64,000 nucleotides of DNA, from the NCBI GenBank assembly GCA_036877525.1, contig JAZGTH010000001.1:6210001-6274000 (forward strand). Reading direction: 5' to 3'. The notes beneath the pieces are model-generated. The model made no database searches. It was not told the DNA's origin and saw only the letters and a list, made by a program, of their open reading frames with translations. Source of the DNA: Chromobotia macracanthus (taxonomy: Eukaryota; Chordata; Actinopteri; Cypriniformes; Botiidae). Position numbers and translations under genes: made by a program. The stretch's first letter is position 1, and each line of letters starts with the position of its first letter. Below are positions 47,725 to 57,101 of this stretch, piece by piece.

Positions 47725-48240
47725 GGCACTGTGATTGGATTACTGTGTATAAAGTGACATTGACTAGCACAGTGAGAAACATTTTTAGCTCTTGGTAACT
47801 AATTTTGAATTTACTCTCAGTGCCTCGTCAGCTGCTGCCATTTTTAAAAATAGAAATAGAAATGCTTCCAAAAATGCAGACTTTATGTTCAAATTTAAAA
47901 GATTAAAAAACATTTTTAAATAGAAATTTATCATTTTAAAAATAAAATGTTTCAAATTTCCAAATGTTATATTTAAAACAATATTATACAAAATCTCAAA
48001 ACATGTATGCAGTTGTAATTGCAGTTTAAATGTATTTATACCTCCTCTGAGCAGCATTAAACTGTAAATACTTATAAATTTTACTTTAGTTCAACTTGTG
48101 CAGTGTTAAGGTGGATTTTGTTCTCCTTTTTTAGATATAAATTATTAATTAGCACAATATTGCATATCATCTTGATACTATTTTGATACTTCATCTGGTA
48201 TAGTGTCGTAAGATATCTTTATGGTATTTTGACAACCCTA

Positions 48241-48248
48241 AGGCCAAT
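48241..48248 (+). repeat. right target-site duplication AGGCCAAT
   Basis: Identical to 42857-42864; the match goes on for one more base (T) that also forms the first base of the left end. Confidence 0.75.
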
Positions 48249-48860
48249 TAAATTGCATGAATTAACAATGTAATATTTAGCTAGTGGTCCATAATTTCTA
48301 GCATTTGTCAGTTGTGTTGAGTTGTAGTGTGCAGGTAGTAATGGTCAGTTTCCAAACTGTCTAGGACATTTCTTTTTTTACCCCATTCAGCAGCAATGAA
48401 ACCAGCGAGTTAGAATCACTCTCAGAAAGCAGTAAAACACAGTTACCTCTGAGGCTGAGTTGGAGGATGTCAGCATCGCCCTGTTTCCACGTGGTTGTTC
48501 AAAATTAACACCTGCCACTCCCTCCACTATCACAAGTCTCAAAATGCAGTTTACTGCGACCCTTGCTGGCTTTTTAGAGAGAAAAGGTCTGCATGTCATA
48601 ATCTGTCTTGAACTGTTGGTATAAATTACTGACAGGGGTTTCTTAGAAAATAAAAGGACACAAAATGAACCATTAACACTTGTCTTTTCATATTATATAC
48701 ATACATGGAAACATTACCTTACTGTTAATGCCTAAATATTATCTGCAAAGCAAATATTATTAGGGAACACAATGAAACACTGAGATTAAAATGAACAGTA
48801 TCTGTTTGAGTTTCCTTGCAGTACATGACCACAGTGCTTTGGGGCTAGAAAATGAAACAG
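48249..48860. other. intron DNA, nothing recognised
   Basis: An antisense frame at 48387-48599 has no recognisable content. Confidence 0.45.
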
Positions 48861-49099
48861 TTAAGCTTTCCAAGACTGAAAGCATATCTGTAAACTGGTG
48901 GTGAGGTCAGATTTGACGGTGCAAGTACAATGAGTGAAACATATCCTTATGTCATCTTTATCCGGCCCTTCATAGCACACTGTAACGTCTGTAACGTCAG
49001 ATTTAGAACAGTATCTGCATTTCACGCAATTGCGAAAAACCAAAAGGGACTCTCCCACACCCCGCAAGTTTGGAAACTGTAAACGTTGTCTCACATATC
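48861..49099 (-). CDS. hypothetical antisense Cys-rich exon (unrecognised)
   Basis: After a good acceptor (TTTTTATTCTTCAG, exon begins at 49099) the minus strand reads 'YVRQRLQFPNLRGVGESLLV', then 'FRNCVKCRYCSKSDVTDV' and 'VCYEGPDKDDIRICFTHC', then a stop at 48861. The cysteine pattern C-x2-C-x2-C...C...C-x3-C recalls the C-terminal Cys-rich domain of piggyBac-type transposases, but the match is loose and rests on memory. It joins in phase with the exon at 49168. Confidence 0.3.
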
Positions 49100-49167
49100 C
49101 TGAAGAATAAAAACATAAACATCATGCTGGCCAGAAAACTTCTAGGGAATGCGTTAGACACACTTAC

Positions 49168-49225
49168 CAAATGAAGAGGGGCATTTTTGAGCCTCAATGC
49201 CACAGCAGCAGGGGCAGAATCATGG
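49168..49225 (-). CDS. hypothetical antisense exon, Cys-rich
   Basis: On the minus strand the frame 'FCPCCCGIEAQKCPSSF' ends at a GTAAGTG donor (exon end 49168) in phase 1 and continues as glycine into the exon that begins at 49099. A stop lies just upstream of this frame, so the 5' border must be another splice site or the frame is a relic. Confidence 0.25.
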
Positions 49226-49549
49226 AGGCATAGGTCTTAATTTAACAGTGGTGGGAAGTAGCTCATTACAAGCAGCAACACTATTAACTTAACTAAATTT
49301 TTTAGTAGCTTGACAGTAGCCCAGCTACTTTTAGTGTAGGTTTTACAGTAGTTAATTACATTTAGCTCAACTGTTTTGTGTTTTGACAGCAATGCTTTGA
49401 AGCAGGACAGCGTCACTTTATTGTAAAACTTAAATGCAAACCTAAAGTTGTACATTACCGCCATCTATTGTTATGCCATGCATCTTGCGGCTTTTTATTA
49501 GTCTATATTACCAGTCTATATTTGGAGCATTTGGCACTCTTAGAGAAGA

Positions 49550-49990
49550 ATATACACTCACTGGCCACTTTATTAGGTACACCTTGCTAGTACCGGGTTG
49601 GACCCCCTTTTGCCTTCAGAACTGCCTTAATTCTTCGTGGCATAGATTCAACAAGGTGTTGGAAACATTCCTCAGAGACTTTGGTCCATATTGACACAAT
49701 AACACCACACAGTTGCTGCAGATTTGTCGGCTGCACATCCATGATGCGAATCTCCCGTCTCTACACCACATCCCAAAGGTGCTCTTTTGGATTGAGATCT
49801 GGTGACTGTGGAGGCCAGTAAAGTGAACTCATTGTCATGTTCAAGAAACCAGTCTGAGATGATCTGAGCTTTGTGACATCAAGCAGGATAATGCACTCCT
49901 GCTGGAAGTAGCCATCAGAAAATGTAGTCATAAAGGGATAGACATGGTCAGCAACAATACTCAGGTAGGCTGTGGCGTGAAATGCCACAG
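49550..49990 (-). mobile_element. Tc1-like transposon remnant
   Basis: The left end 'cactcactggccactttatt' with 'aggtacacct' is a well-known fish Tc1-type terminal sequence. On the minus strand 'YFQQECIILLDVTKLRSSQT' is followed by 'WPPQSPDLNPKEHLWDVV', the last catalytic block. The usual Glu after 'NP' is preceded by Lys in place of Ile but is present. Only the 3' third is kept, and the second Asp is mutated. Confidence 0.8.
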
Positions 49991-51439
49991 CCTATCAGAT
50001 TCATTTCCCAAATATTGATTTGTGATTATGTAAAAACTTTTAAATAATTGTGTGATACAAAGCTGGAGTGCATTATGAGGGTGCATTATATTTCCTGTAA
50101 TTATTATCTGATTTCCAGTATTATCTGATTTTGTTACTGTGGTTTTCAAACGTCAGAAGAATTATGAATGATGCATCTTTAAGGAATTAAAAAAATGGTT
50201 CATGTTGTTAATATTTAGTCATAGTTCATTGACAACTAGAGTAAAGTTTGATGAAATCTAGATTGCAGTAGTTTGTAAAGCTTAAAAGTTTAAGACTGAC
50301 TGACTAGTGGCCAAAATATGGAATATATAAACAAGACTATACAAATGAGACTTTATTAACTACACTAAACTACTCCAACATCTAACATACACAAACACAT
50401 AACACACAGTTTACAGTTTATCATTGAAAGAGGTTATTGAAAGCAGGGTAAAGATTAAAGTATAAGATAACTGAAAATTTAAAAAAGCTTGACAATCTAT
50501 TTCTGAGCCCCTTACAATTCTCTGTTTATCTTAGCATTAACAGTCTTAAACCTCTCAAAGAATACTCTCTGCATCACTATGATATCGACTGAAGCTTTAA
50601 AAAATTATTAAAAATGCCTGCCACGGCTCACAGTTGGCAAAAGTAGATATAACATCAGTGTTCAAAGTAATGCCTATTAACCCAATTTCATGGCATTTAT
50701 TAGGCACTGCAGTAATAAAGGTCGCTCTCCCACATTAATGCCTTTTCTATAGCTGGACGTTTATCGATGAGTAGGCTATTTAACACATTGTTTTCTTGTT
50801 GTTGTTGCATCTGTTGTCTAAGCAACTATGTAACAGTTTAAGTCACATACCTATTTAAATAGCTCATGTTGGCTAACCCAACAGTTAACAATAATGGGCA
50901 TTTCCTGTTTATCTAAAAACCATGTCTATACCTGGCGATTTAATAGTTTTGTTTACGTTTTGCATAAGTTAAATGTATCATTCGGAGGTCGGTTTATATA
51001 TAAGTTGTTGAAGTTAGTAGGTACAATGATAATTTTGGAGTTTAATGTTTAAGTGTGAGTCACGCTCTGTGACACAGCAAGTTTCTAAGCTGCATCCAGA
51101 GACATGGTTGAGTGCCGCTGTGTACACTTCTCGAAAACAGTGTTCGATCTCTAAAGTTGTGGCACGGCGCTGCGCTTCTCATGCAATGTGTCCCTTTCTC
51201 TTTATTATCCAAGAAATTCAGGCTGCTGGCAACAGAGGCTGGATCTATCTCCAACCCCAATTTCCTTATTACTTTGAACTGTTTCCCATAAACCACCTAT
51301 TAAAAAACCTCGACTACTATCCATCCTCCAAGCCATCTCACCTAGAACCCTCCATATTATTCAACATGGAAATGCTTCCAGTCCTCTCACTTCTTATAAC
51401 CTGCCGCTTCCTGATTTTTATCGCCTCATTCCTGTCTTA
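49991..51439. other. intron DNA, no gene recognised
   Basis: AT-rich. An open frame at 51045-51575 runs into the LINE tail and has no domain. Confidence 0.45.
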
Positions 51440-51952
51440 TTGCATACAAGTCAAGTCAAGTCAAGTCAAGTTGAGCTTTATTGTCATTCCGCTATATGTG
51501 GGGACATACAGTGGAACGAAATGTCGTGCCTCGCAGGACCACGGTGCTACATACAGACATACAACAATGACGTGAAACAGTATAAATCTAAACACAAATG
51601 CTAACAGAATTGGATTATAAATATACTATATATAAATATATATAAAGTTGCCTATACATAAACTATTTAAATACAAACTATACAAATGTTCCACATAAAT
51701 ATAAGTCAAGCACTGTTCCTGGCTGGAGAACAGTACAAGATGATCTGTAGTGCATGGGCTTGTAAACATACATGAGTCTTTTTTGTGGGATTATGTACCC
51801 TCAGTTGTAAAAAGTGTCTAGTGCACATAGAGGAGAGTGTGTTTCTACAGGTGGTCTGTGCGGCCTACTCACCTGTGTGTAGCACACTCAGAATTGCACA
51901 AGGGAGAAATAAAAAATATATATATATATACATTTAAGAGGTATGAGGTTTT

Positions 51953-52531
51953 TCAGAGGGGGGCCGTGCTTGAGTTCAGGGCTCTCACAGCCTGGGGGAA
52001 AAAGCTGTTGAGCAGTCTGGCAGTGCGGGCTCTGATGCTCCGGTACCGTTTTCCTGACGGCAGGAGCTGGAAGAGACTGTGTGAGGGATGGGTGGGGTCC
52101 TTTACGATGCTGGTGGCTTTGTTGGAGCATCGTGAAAGGAAAATGTCCAGGATGGAAGGGAGAGGGGCACCGATGATCTTTGCAGCTGTGTTCACTGTCC
52201 GCTGGAGGGTCTTGCGGTCTGCGGCGCTGCAGTTCCCATACCAGACAGTGATGCAGCTGGTCAGCACACTCTCAATGGTTCCCCTGTAGAACATGGTGAG
52301 GATTGGTGGAGGGAGACTTGCTCTTTTCAGCCGGCGGAGAAAGTGTAGGCGCTGTTGTGCCTTTTTGGAGAGTGACGTGGTGTTGGTGGTCCAGGTGAGA
52401 TCCTCTGTGATGTGCACCCCCAGGAATTTAGTGCTGCTGACTCTCTCCACAGTCGAGCTGTCGATGGTCAGTGGGGGGTGGTCAGTGGAGTTTCTCCTGA
52501 GGTCCATCACAACCTCCTTTGTCTTCTCCAC
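51953..52531 (-). CDS. LINE ORF2, C-terminal part
   Basis: This piece continues the RT after the frameshift: 'NNLTLNVEKTKEVVMDLRRN', 'KFLGVHITEDLTWT', 'YRGTIESVLTSCITVWYGNC' and 'HSLFQLLPSGKRYRSIRART'. The last is the usual end of L2/CR1-type ORF2. The stop is at 51953-51955, followed by about 500 bases of 3' UTR. Confidence 0.9.
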   Translation of the reverse strand: MEKTKEVVMDLRRNSTDHPPLTIDSSTVERVSSTKFLGVHITEDLTWTTNTTSLSKKAQQRLHFLRRLKRASLPPPILTMFYRGTIESVLTSCITVWYGNCSAADRKTLQRTVNTAAKIIGAPLPSILDIFLSRCSNKATSIVKDPTHPSHSLFQLLPSGKRYRSIRARTARLLNSFFPQAVRALNSSTAPL

Positions 52532-52539
52532 ATTGAGGG

Positions 52540-53937
52540 TCAGGTTGTTCGCGCCAGCTGTGCCACTTCCTCTCTGTAGTGCGTTTCATCGTTGTTGCTG
52601 ATGAGACCTACCACCGTTGTGTCATCAGCGAACTTGATGATGTGGTTGGAGCTGAACTTGGCAGTGCAGTCGTGGGTCAGCAGTGTGAAGAGCAGCGGGC
52701 TGAGCACACAGCCTTGTGGAGCACCTGTGCTCAGTGTGGTAGTGCTCGAGGTGTTGTGGCCGACACGGACTGACTGGGGTCTTTCAGTTAAAAAGTCCAG
52801 AATCCAGTTACAGAGAGAGTTGTTAAGGCCCAGCAGGTGTAATTTATTAATGAGCTGTTGTGGGATTATTGTGTTGAATGCTGAGCTGAAGTCAATGAAC
52901 AGCATTCTTACATAAGTGTTCTTCTGGTCTAAGTGGGTAAGAGCCAGGTGGAGGGTGGAGGAAATTGCATCATCCGTAGAGCGGTTTGGACGGTATGCAA
53001 ACTGGAGCGGGTCGAGTGTGTTGGGGAGGCTGGTTTTTATGTGATTCATGACTAATCTCTCAAAGCACTTCATCATGATTGGAGTCAGTGCTATGGGACG
53101 ATAGTCATTCAGACAGGACACAGGTGATTTCTTAGGTACCGGTATGATGGTTGTGGACTTGAGACACATGGGGACGACTGCCTGGCTCAGCGAGATGTTG
53201 AAGATATCTGTTAGGACATCTGTCAGCTGTGCAGCACAGTCTCTCAGTACACGGCCAGGTATGTTGTCAGGACCCGTAGCCTTGCGTGGGTTAATCCTAG
53301 ACAGGGTCTTCCTCACTACGGCTGGAGACAGACAGAGCGCCTGGTCGGTGGGAGGTGTGGGCAGTTTTTGTGCAGGTGTGTCATTCTGCATTTCAAACCG
53401 TGAATAAAACTGGTTAAGTGCATCTGGAAGGGATGTGTCGTCATCACAGGCCTGTGGCAGGGGCTTGTAGTCAGTGATGGTCTGAATGCCTCGCCACAGG
53501 CTCCGTGAGTCTCTGCTGTCTGTGAAGTGGTTATTGATTTTTTGTGCATATGACCGTTTTGCATTCTTGATGCCACAGGACAGGCTGGCTCTTGCTGTTT
53601 TTAGGGCTGCTTTATCTCCTGATCTGAATGCCTCATCTCTGGTCTTTAGCAGCCCACGAACCTTTGCCGTCATCCACGGCTTCTGGTTGGCACGTGTGGT
53701 GATGGTCTTTGTTACTGTCACATCATCAATGCACTTCTTGATATATGCACTCACTGTTTCAGTGTACTCATGCAGGTCGGTGCTGTTGTTGTAGGTGGCT
53801 GCCTCTTTAAACATGCTCCAGTCTGTAGTCTGAAAGCAGTCCTGCAGTGCTGAGGTAGCATCATCCGGCCAGACTGTGATGAGTTTTTGAACCGGTTTGG
53901 TGATTTTCAGCAGTGGATTGTATGCTGGGATTAGCAT
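52540..53937 (-). CDS. LINE ORF2, central part: reverse transcriptase
   Basis: 465 codons in frame from the SDH motif. Landmarks in order: 'NPRKATGPDNIPGRVLRD' (about 215-235), 'PVSCLNDYRPIALTPIMMKC' (about 280), 'LQFAYRPNRSTDDAIS' (about 318), 'MLFIDFSSAFNTIIP' (RT motif A), 'TGAPQGCVLSPLLFTLLTHD' (motif B) and 'IIKFADDTTVVGLI' (motif C, FADD, about 434). A one-base loss near 52551 breaks the frame just after 'EEVAQLA'. The RT core itself has no visible stop. Confidence 0.93.
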   Translation of the reverse strand: MLIPAYNPLLKITKPVQKLITVWPDDATSALQDCFQTTDWSMFKEAATYNNSTDLHEYTETVSAYIKKCIDDVTVTKTITTRANQKPWMTAKVRGLLKTRDEAFRSGDKAALKTARASLSCGIKNAKRSYAQKINNHFTDSRDSRSLWRGIQTITDYKPLPQACDDDTSLPDALNQFYSRFEMQNDTPAQKLPTPPTDQALCLSPAVVRKTLSRINPRKATGPDNIPGRVLRDCAAQLTDVLTDIFNISLSQAVVPMCLKSTTIIPVPKKSPVSCLNDYRPIALTPIMMKCFERLVMNHIKTSLPNTLDPLQFAYRPNRSTDDAISSTLHLALTHLDQKNTYVRMLFIDFSSAFNTIIPQQLINKLHLLGLNNSLCNWILDFLTERPQSVRVGHNTSSTTTLSTGAPQGCVLSPLLFTLLTHDCTAKFSSNHIIKFADDTTVVGLISNNDETHYREEVAQLARTT

Positions 53938-54962
53938 AACAGAGATGTGATCGGAGTACCCGAGGTGGGGGCGGGGTTCAGCCCTGTACGCGCGTCTTTC
54001 TGTGTTGTGTAAACAAAGTCCAGTGTGTTATTTCCCCTTGTAGCAAAGTTCACATGTTGGTAGAACTTTGGCAAGACTGTCTTTAAGTTTGCGTGGTTAA
54101 AATCTCCGGCTATGATGAAAAAGCCGTCGGGGTTGTTTGTTTGTTGATCGCTGATGGCGCTGTACAGCTCGCGAAGCGCGTCCTTAGCGTTTGCAGACGG
54201 GGGGATGTAAACCGCGACAATAACAATGGCCGTGAACTCCCGCGGCAGATAGAACGGTCTGCACTTCACAAACATCACCTCCACCAGCGACGAACAGTGT
54301 TTAGTCACTACCGCAGCATTATTACACCATTCTCTGTTGACGTACACACACAAGCCGCCCCCGCGAGTCTTACCTGACAGTAATGAATCCCTGTCCGCTC
54401 GGTAGCAGGTTAGTCCGTGCAGCTGAATGGCGGAGTCCGGGATGTTGTCGTTTAACCATGTTTCAGTGAAAACAAACACACAACAATCCCTTGACTCATG
54501 CTGTGTAGACCGACTGAGTTGAATTGAGTCCAGTTTATTTACCAACGAGCGAACGTTTGCGAGCGTTAATGATGGGATCGCTGGTCTGGTGGGGTTAGCC
54601 CTTAGCCTAGCTCGTACACCCCCGCGCTTGCCACGTTTCTGTCCCCTCTCACAGCGCCGGCGGCTTGTGCGGGTAGCATCAGTGGACGGGGCCGCGGTCT
54701 CAGGGTTCGGCTTCAGCAGCAGGCAGAGGCCTCGTAGCTTCTCGGTGGTCGCCGGCGAAAGCTGATGTTTGTACGCATGTTTGTACGCACTACCGATTTC
54801 CAAAAGGCTCTGGCGATCATATTTGTGTTTCCGAGCGTTTATCTGATGATTTTGCGGAGAAATTAAACTGTTTGAGGACGAAGAGACGAGACTAACAGAC
54901 ATAAAAACACCATCTTTTGGACCCGGAGTAGCCGCTGCGTCCGACCGCGCCGCCATCTTCAT
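53931..54962 (-). CDS. LINE ORF2, N-terminal part: AP endonuclease domain
   Basis: 343 codons from ATG 54960-54962. A basic segment (RRRCERGQKRGKRGGVRARL, about residues 107-126) comes before the endonuclease. The endonuclease shows 'SLTLANVRSLVNKLDSI' (catalytic Asn), 'VFVFTETWLNDNIPD' (catalytic Glu) and 'FFIIAGDFNHANLKTVL' (Asp and Asn). The frame then slips in a run of five G (+ strand, about 53968-53972), so that 'GYSDHISVMLIPAYNPLL' continues in the frame of the next entry. The conserved SDH motif is thus intact but out of frame. Confidence 0.92.
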   Translation of the reverse strand: MKMAARSDAAATPGPKDGVFMSVSLVSSSSNSLISPQNHQINARKHKYDRQSLLEIGSAYKHAYKHQLSPATTEKLRGLCLLLKPNPETAAPSTDATRTSRRRCERGQKRGKRGGVRARLRANPTRPAIPSLTLANVRSLVNKLDSIQLSRSTQHESRDCCVFVFTETWLNDNIPDSAIQLHGLTCYRADRDSLLSGKTRGGGLCVYVNREWCNNAAVVTKHCSSLVEVMFVKCRPFYLPREFTAIVIVAVYIPPSANAKDALRELYSAISDQQTNNPDGFFIIAGDFNHANLKTVLPKFYQHVNFATRGNNTLDFVYTTQKDARTGLNPAPTSGTPITSLLC

Positions 54963-54969
54963 ACAGCAC

Positions 54970-55000
54970 TTTCATGGATCCTACAGCTGGATCCATGAAA
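54970..55000. repeat. perfect inverted repeat, 12-bp arms, at the LINE 5' border
   Basis: TTTCATGGATCC (54970-54981) and GGATCCATGAAA (54989-55000) are separated by TACAGCT. It sits exactly between the LINE and the tyrosine-recombinase element. Confidence 0.95.
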
Positions 55001-55039
55001 GGCTTTTTAAGCGTGATACTTTTTTTCAGAAATTAATTT

Positions 55040-56110
55040 TTGGCGACCCTTCCTTACAGGTCTTACAGGTTTTGGATCAACCTGTACAGAACCTTACCTT
55101 ACAGGATCGAAACAATCGCTTTCTTTAGTAAAGCAAAACAGATCAAGCAAAAAGTCACTTCATTTACATTTAAAACTTACCGACTCCCAACCGTACAACT
55201 CTCTCTTAAATTACCTACAGCACAGTCGGTCATTCCCTGGTCCAGTCTCCAAATGATCCACGTTTCATTGATGACTCCTATCACCCCGCAACAAGATTTT
55301 AAATCACTTAAACTTGTTCTCACCAAGTCCGGTGTCCTAGTAGACCAATTTTTTAGCCACTCATTTCGTATAGGTGCAGCAACCACTTCCACTGGTCTCT
55401 CACTACATCAGATTCAGGCATTAGGCTGCTGGTCATCTGAAGCCTTCAAAACTTACGTCAAATCCAGCCACTTCCATATCCGAAAAGCTCACCTAGCCTT
55501 AATCAGCTAATTAAATAATACCCGTCACCTGCACTCCTTCACCCTCATCATTTTCCGTGTATTTGTTTAACACCATAATGTAAAGAATGCAGAATCAAAA
55601 TATGCAGGATCCGTTTCTCTTCGAAACTATCTGTCCGCTGGCTGGGCCTACCCATCCGATGTCGTGAGCATCTCCGCCATAGCTCCTGTTTGATGCCGCG
55701 AGGGCCCCCCCAGTCAAATGGAGAAACCCGCTGCACTTTGTTTTACCTTTATTCCGCTTCCCACCCATTACATTCTTTATTTCGTGTCTTCTGCACTTTT
55801 TCAATTTCATTTGCTACAAGAGCCCTTCCGGTCGAGCTTTGGTTTCTACTTATGCCGAAAGCATAATCTTCCTGTTTCCTGGATATTTCCTGTTTCCTGG
55901 ATATTAATGGATATTTCCATTAGAGATTTCTCATTCCGAGATTTCTCGGTCTAGTAATCCAGCCAATCACCACGCAGGGGTGCGCATATATAGCCGTCCC
56001 TCACATCTGTCCAATGACAGTCTTGCCTCACTTTTGGCTGATATCTGTCTCAGTCAAGGATGGGGGGAGTGCTCTGGGTTCAGGCCAAATTCCGAGCTCG
56101 AAGCCCTCAC
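55040..56110 (+). mobile_element. tyrosine-recombinase retrotransposon remnant (DIRS/Ngaro-like)
   Basis: The open frame 55040-55510 ends in a tyrosine recombinase C-terminal block: 'FFSHSFRIGAATTSTGLSLH' with H-x-x-R, then 'LGCWSSEAFKTYVKSSHF' with the W and the catalytic Tyr. The first catalytic Arg region is missing, so the protein is 5'-truncated. Downstream non-coding sequence to about 56110 is GC-richer than the host and holds short direct repeats ('tttcctggatatt' twice, 'gagatttctc(a/g)'), as at the 3' ends of such elements. A Crypton is a less likely alternative. Confidence 0.7.
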
Positions 56111-56819
56111 CCCGGACAGCACACCAAATATGCATCAATGATAATATGCGATTACATGTTAGTATGAACTCGTGAAATTCCTTTGGTTGTAAAACAGTCT
56201 TATCTATGCGTTGCTATGGTCACCAGAGGCCTGGTTTTGCATCTGGTGTTAATGGCAGCTTGGGGGTAGTTTTACAAACACTCAGGGTTGTTGGTTTGCA
56301 GTTGGTTTTTGAAGTGAGGTATCTGTATTTATATTTATAAAATATATACCTGTTATTGTATGTCTGATCTGTCTCAGACACTACAGTAACATGATTTAGC
56401 ATAACAGATATACTGAAATATGGCTTATTTATGACGTTATGCAGTTGCTTGGGTGCTCTAAGTGTTTGTTAGGGTATGGCTAGGAAATTGCCATGGCAAT
56501 ACGTAAAGTCCACTGACAGCCCAAGTCAAATAAGCCTACCCACGTCTCCACAATGTTCTATTGCTGAGACATTGCTTATTAATTTTTTATTACATTGTTG
56601 CTAGGGTGTAGCTAGACAGTAAACAGGGTAAAACTAATAGATGGATGTGTGTTTTAATCAACAACAGACAAGCTGAGTGATATACGCCCACTCCCAAGCA
56701 TCTGCGACATTCGATGAGGAGCTATGACATCACAAAATCCAATGTTAAGTCTATGGAATTTTCCCCACACTTTTTCACCAACCTCTACTCAATAAAATTT
56801 TGTCCAAGAGCTCCCCATA

Positions 56820-56880
56820 TATATATGTATGTATGTATATGTGTGTGTGTGTGTGTGGTGTGTGTGTGTTTGTGTCTGTG
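56820..56880 (+). repeat. compound (TA/TG)n microsatellite
   Basis: TATG/TG repeats interrupted once by 'gg'. Confidence 0.9.
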
Positions 56881-56947
56881 TATACCCCCATGTCATCTTA
56901 AAGTGCATCTTAAAGTTTAATATTGCACTTTTTTGCCACAGGTACTA

Positions 56948-57101
56948 TTAAAGACAGATTAAAAATACCTGCTGACTTTCTATTTCCCTGAAATACCCAC
57001 TCATAGAGGTCAATGTTTCATTTTTTAAAGACAGATTAAAAATACCTGCTGACTTTCTATTTCCCTGAAATACCCACTCATAGAGGTCAATGTTTCATTT
57101 T
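56948..57101 (+). repeat. perfect 77-bp tandem duplication
   Basis: The unit starting 'ttaaagacagattaaaaat' spans 56948-57024 and is repeated without a mismatch at 57025-57101. Confidence 0.95.

Larger units (their letters stand above)
42865..48240. mobile_element. hAT-like transposon (5.4 kb) bearing nested insertions
   Basis: The ends read TAGGGTTGCACTGTC at 42865 and, on the other strand, TAGGGTTGTCAAAATACC from 48240 inward. They are flanked by the same 8 bases, AGGCCAAT, at 42857-42864 and 48241-48248. An 8-bp target duplication with short TAGGG-type ends is what hAT elements show. No transposase is visible; the interior holds DIRS-like, SINE-like and LTR-type insertions listed separately. 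The two ends could belong to a small non-autonomous element that was later filled by other insertions. Confidence 0.72.
51440..54969 (-). mobile_element. near-complete L2/Rex1-type LINE
   Basis: A 3.5-kb element on the minus strand. It starts at the ATG region near 54962, codes for endonuclease and reverse transcriptase (next entries), and ends with an AATAAAGCTCAACTTGA-type 3' end followed by 4-5 copies of (CTTGA) at about 51446-51478. Only two frameshifts are seen in about 2.95 kb of coding sequence, which makes it the youngest LINE here. The 5' UTR is missing or very short. CpG content in the 5' third is high. It lies antisense to pitpnc1. Confidence 0.93.

Noticed and set aside
51045..51575. 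176-codon plus-strand frame
   Set aside because: Its 3' third is the LINE tail repeat ('QVKSSQVKLS'); the rest has no recognisable content.
52293..54377. Several plus-strand frames of 87-107 codons
   Set aside because: Shadows of the antisense LINE ORF2.
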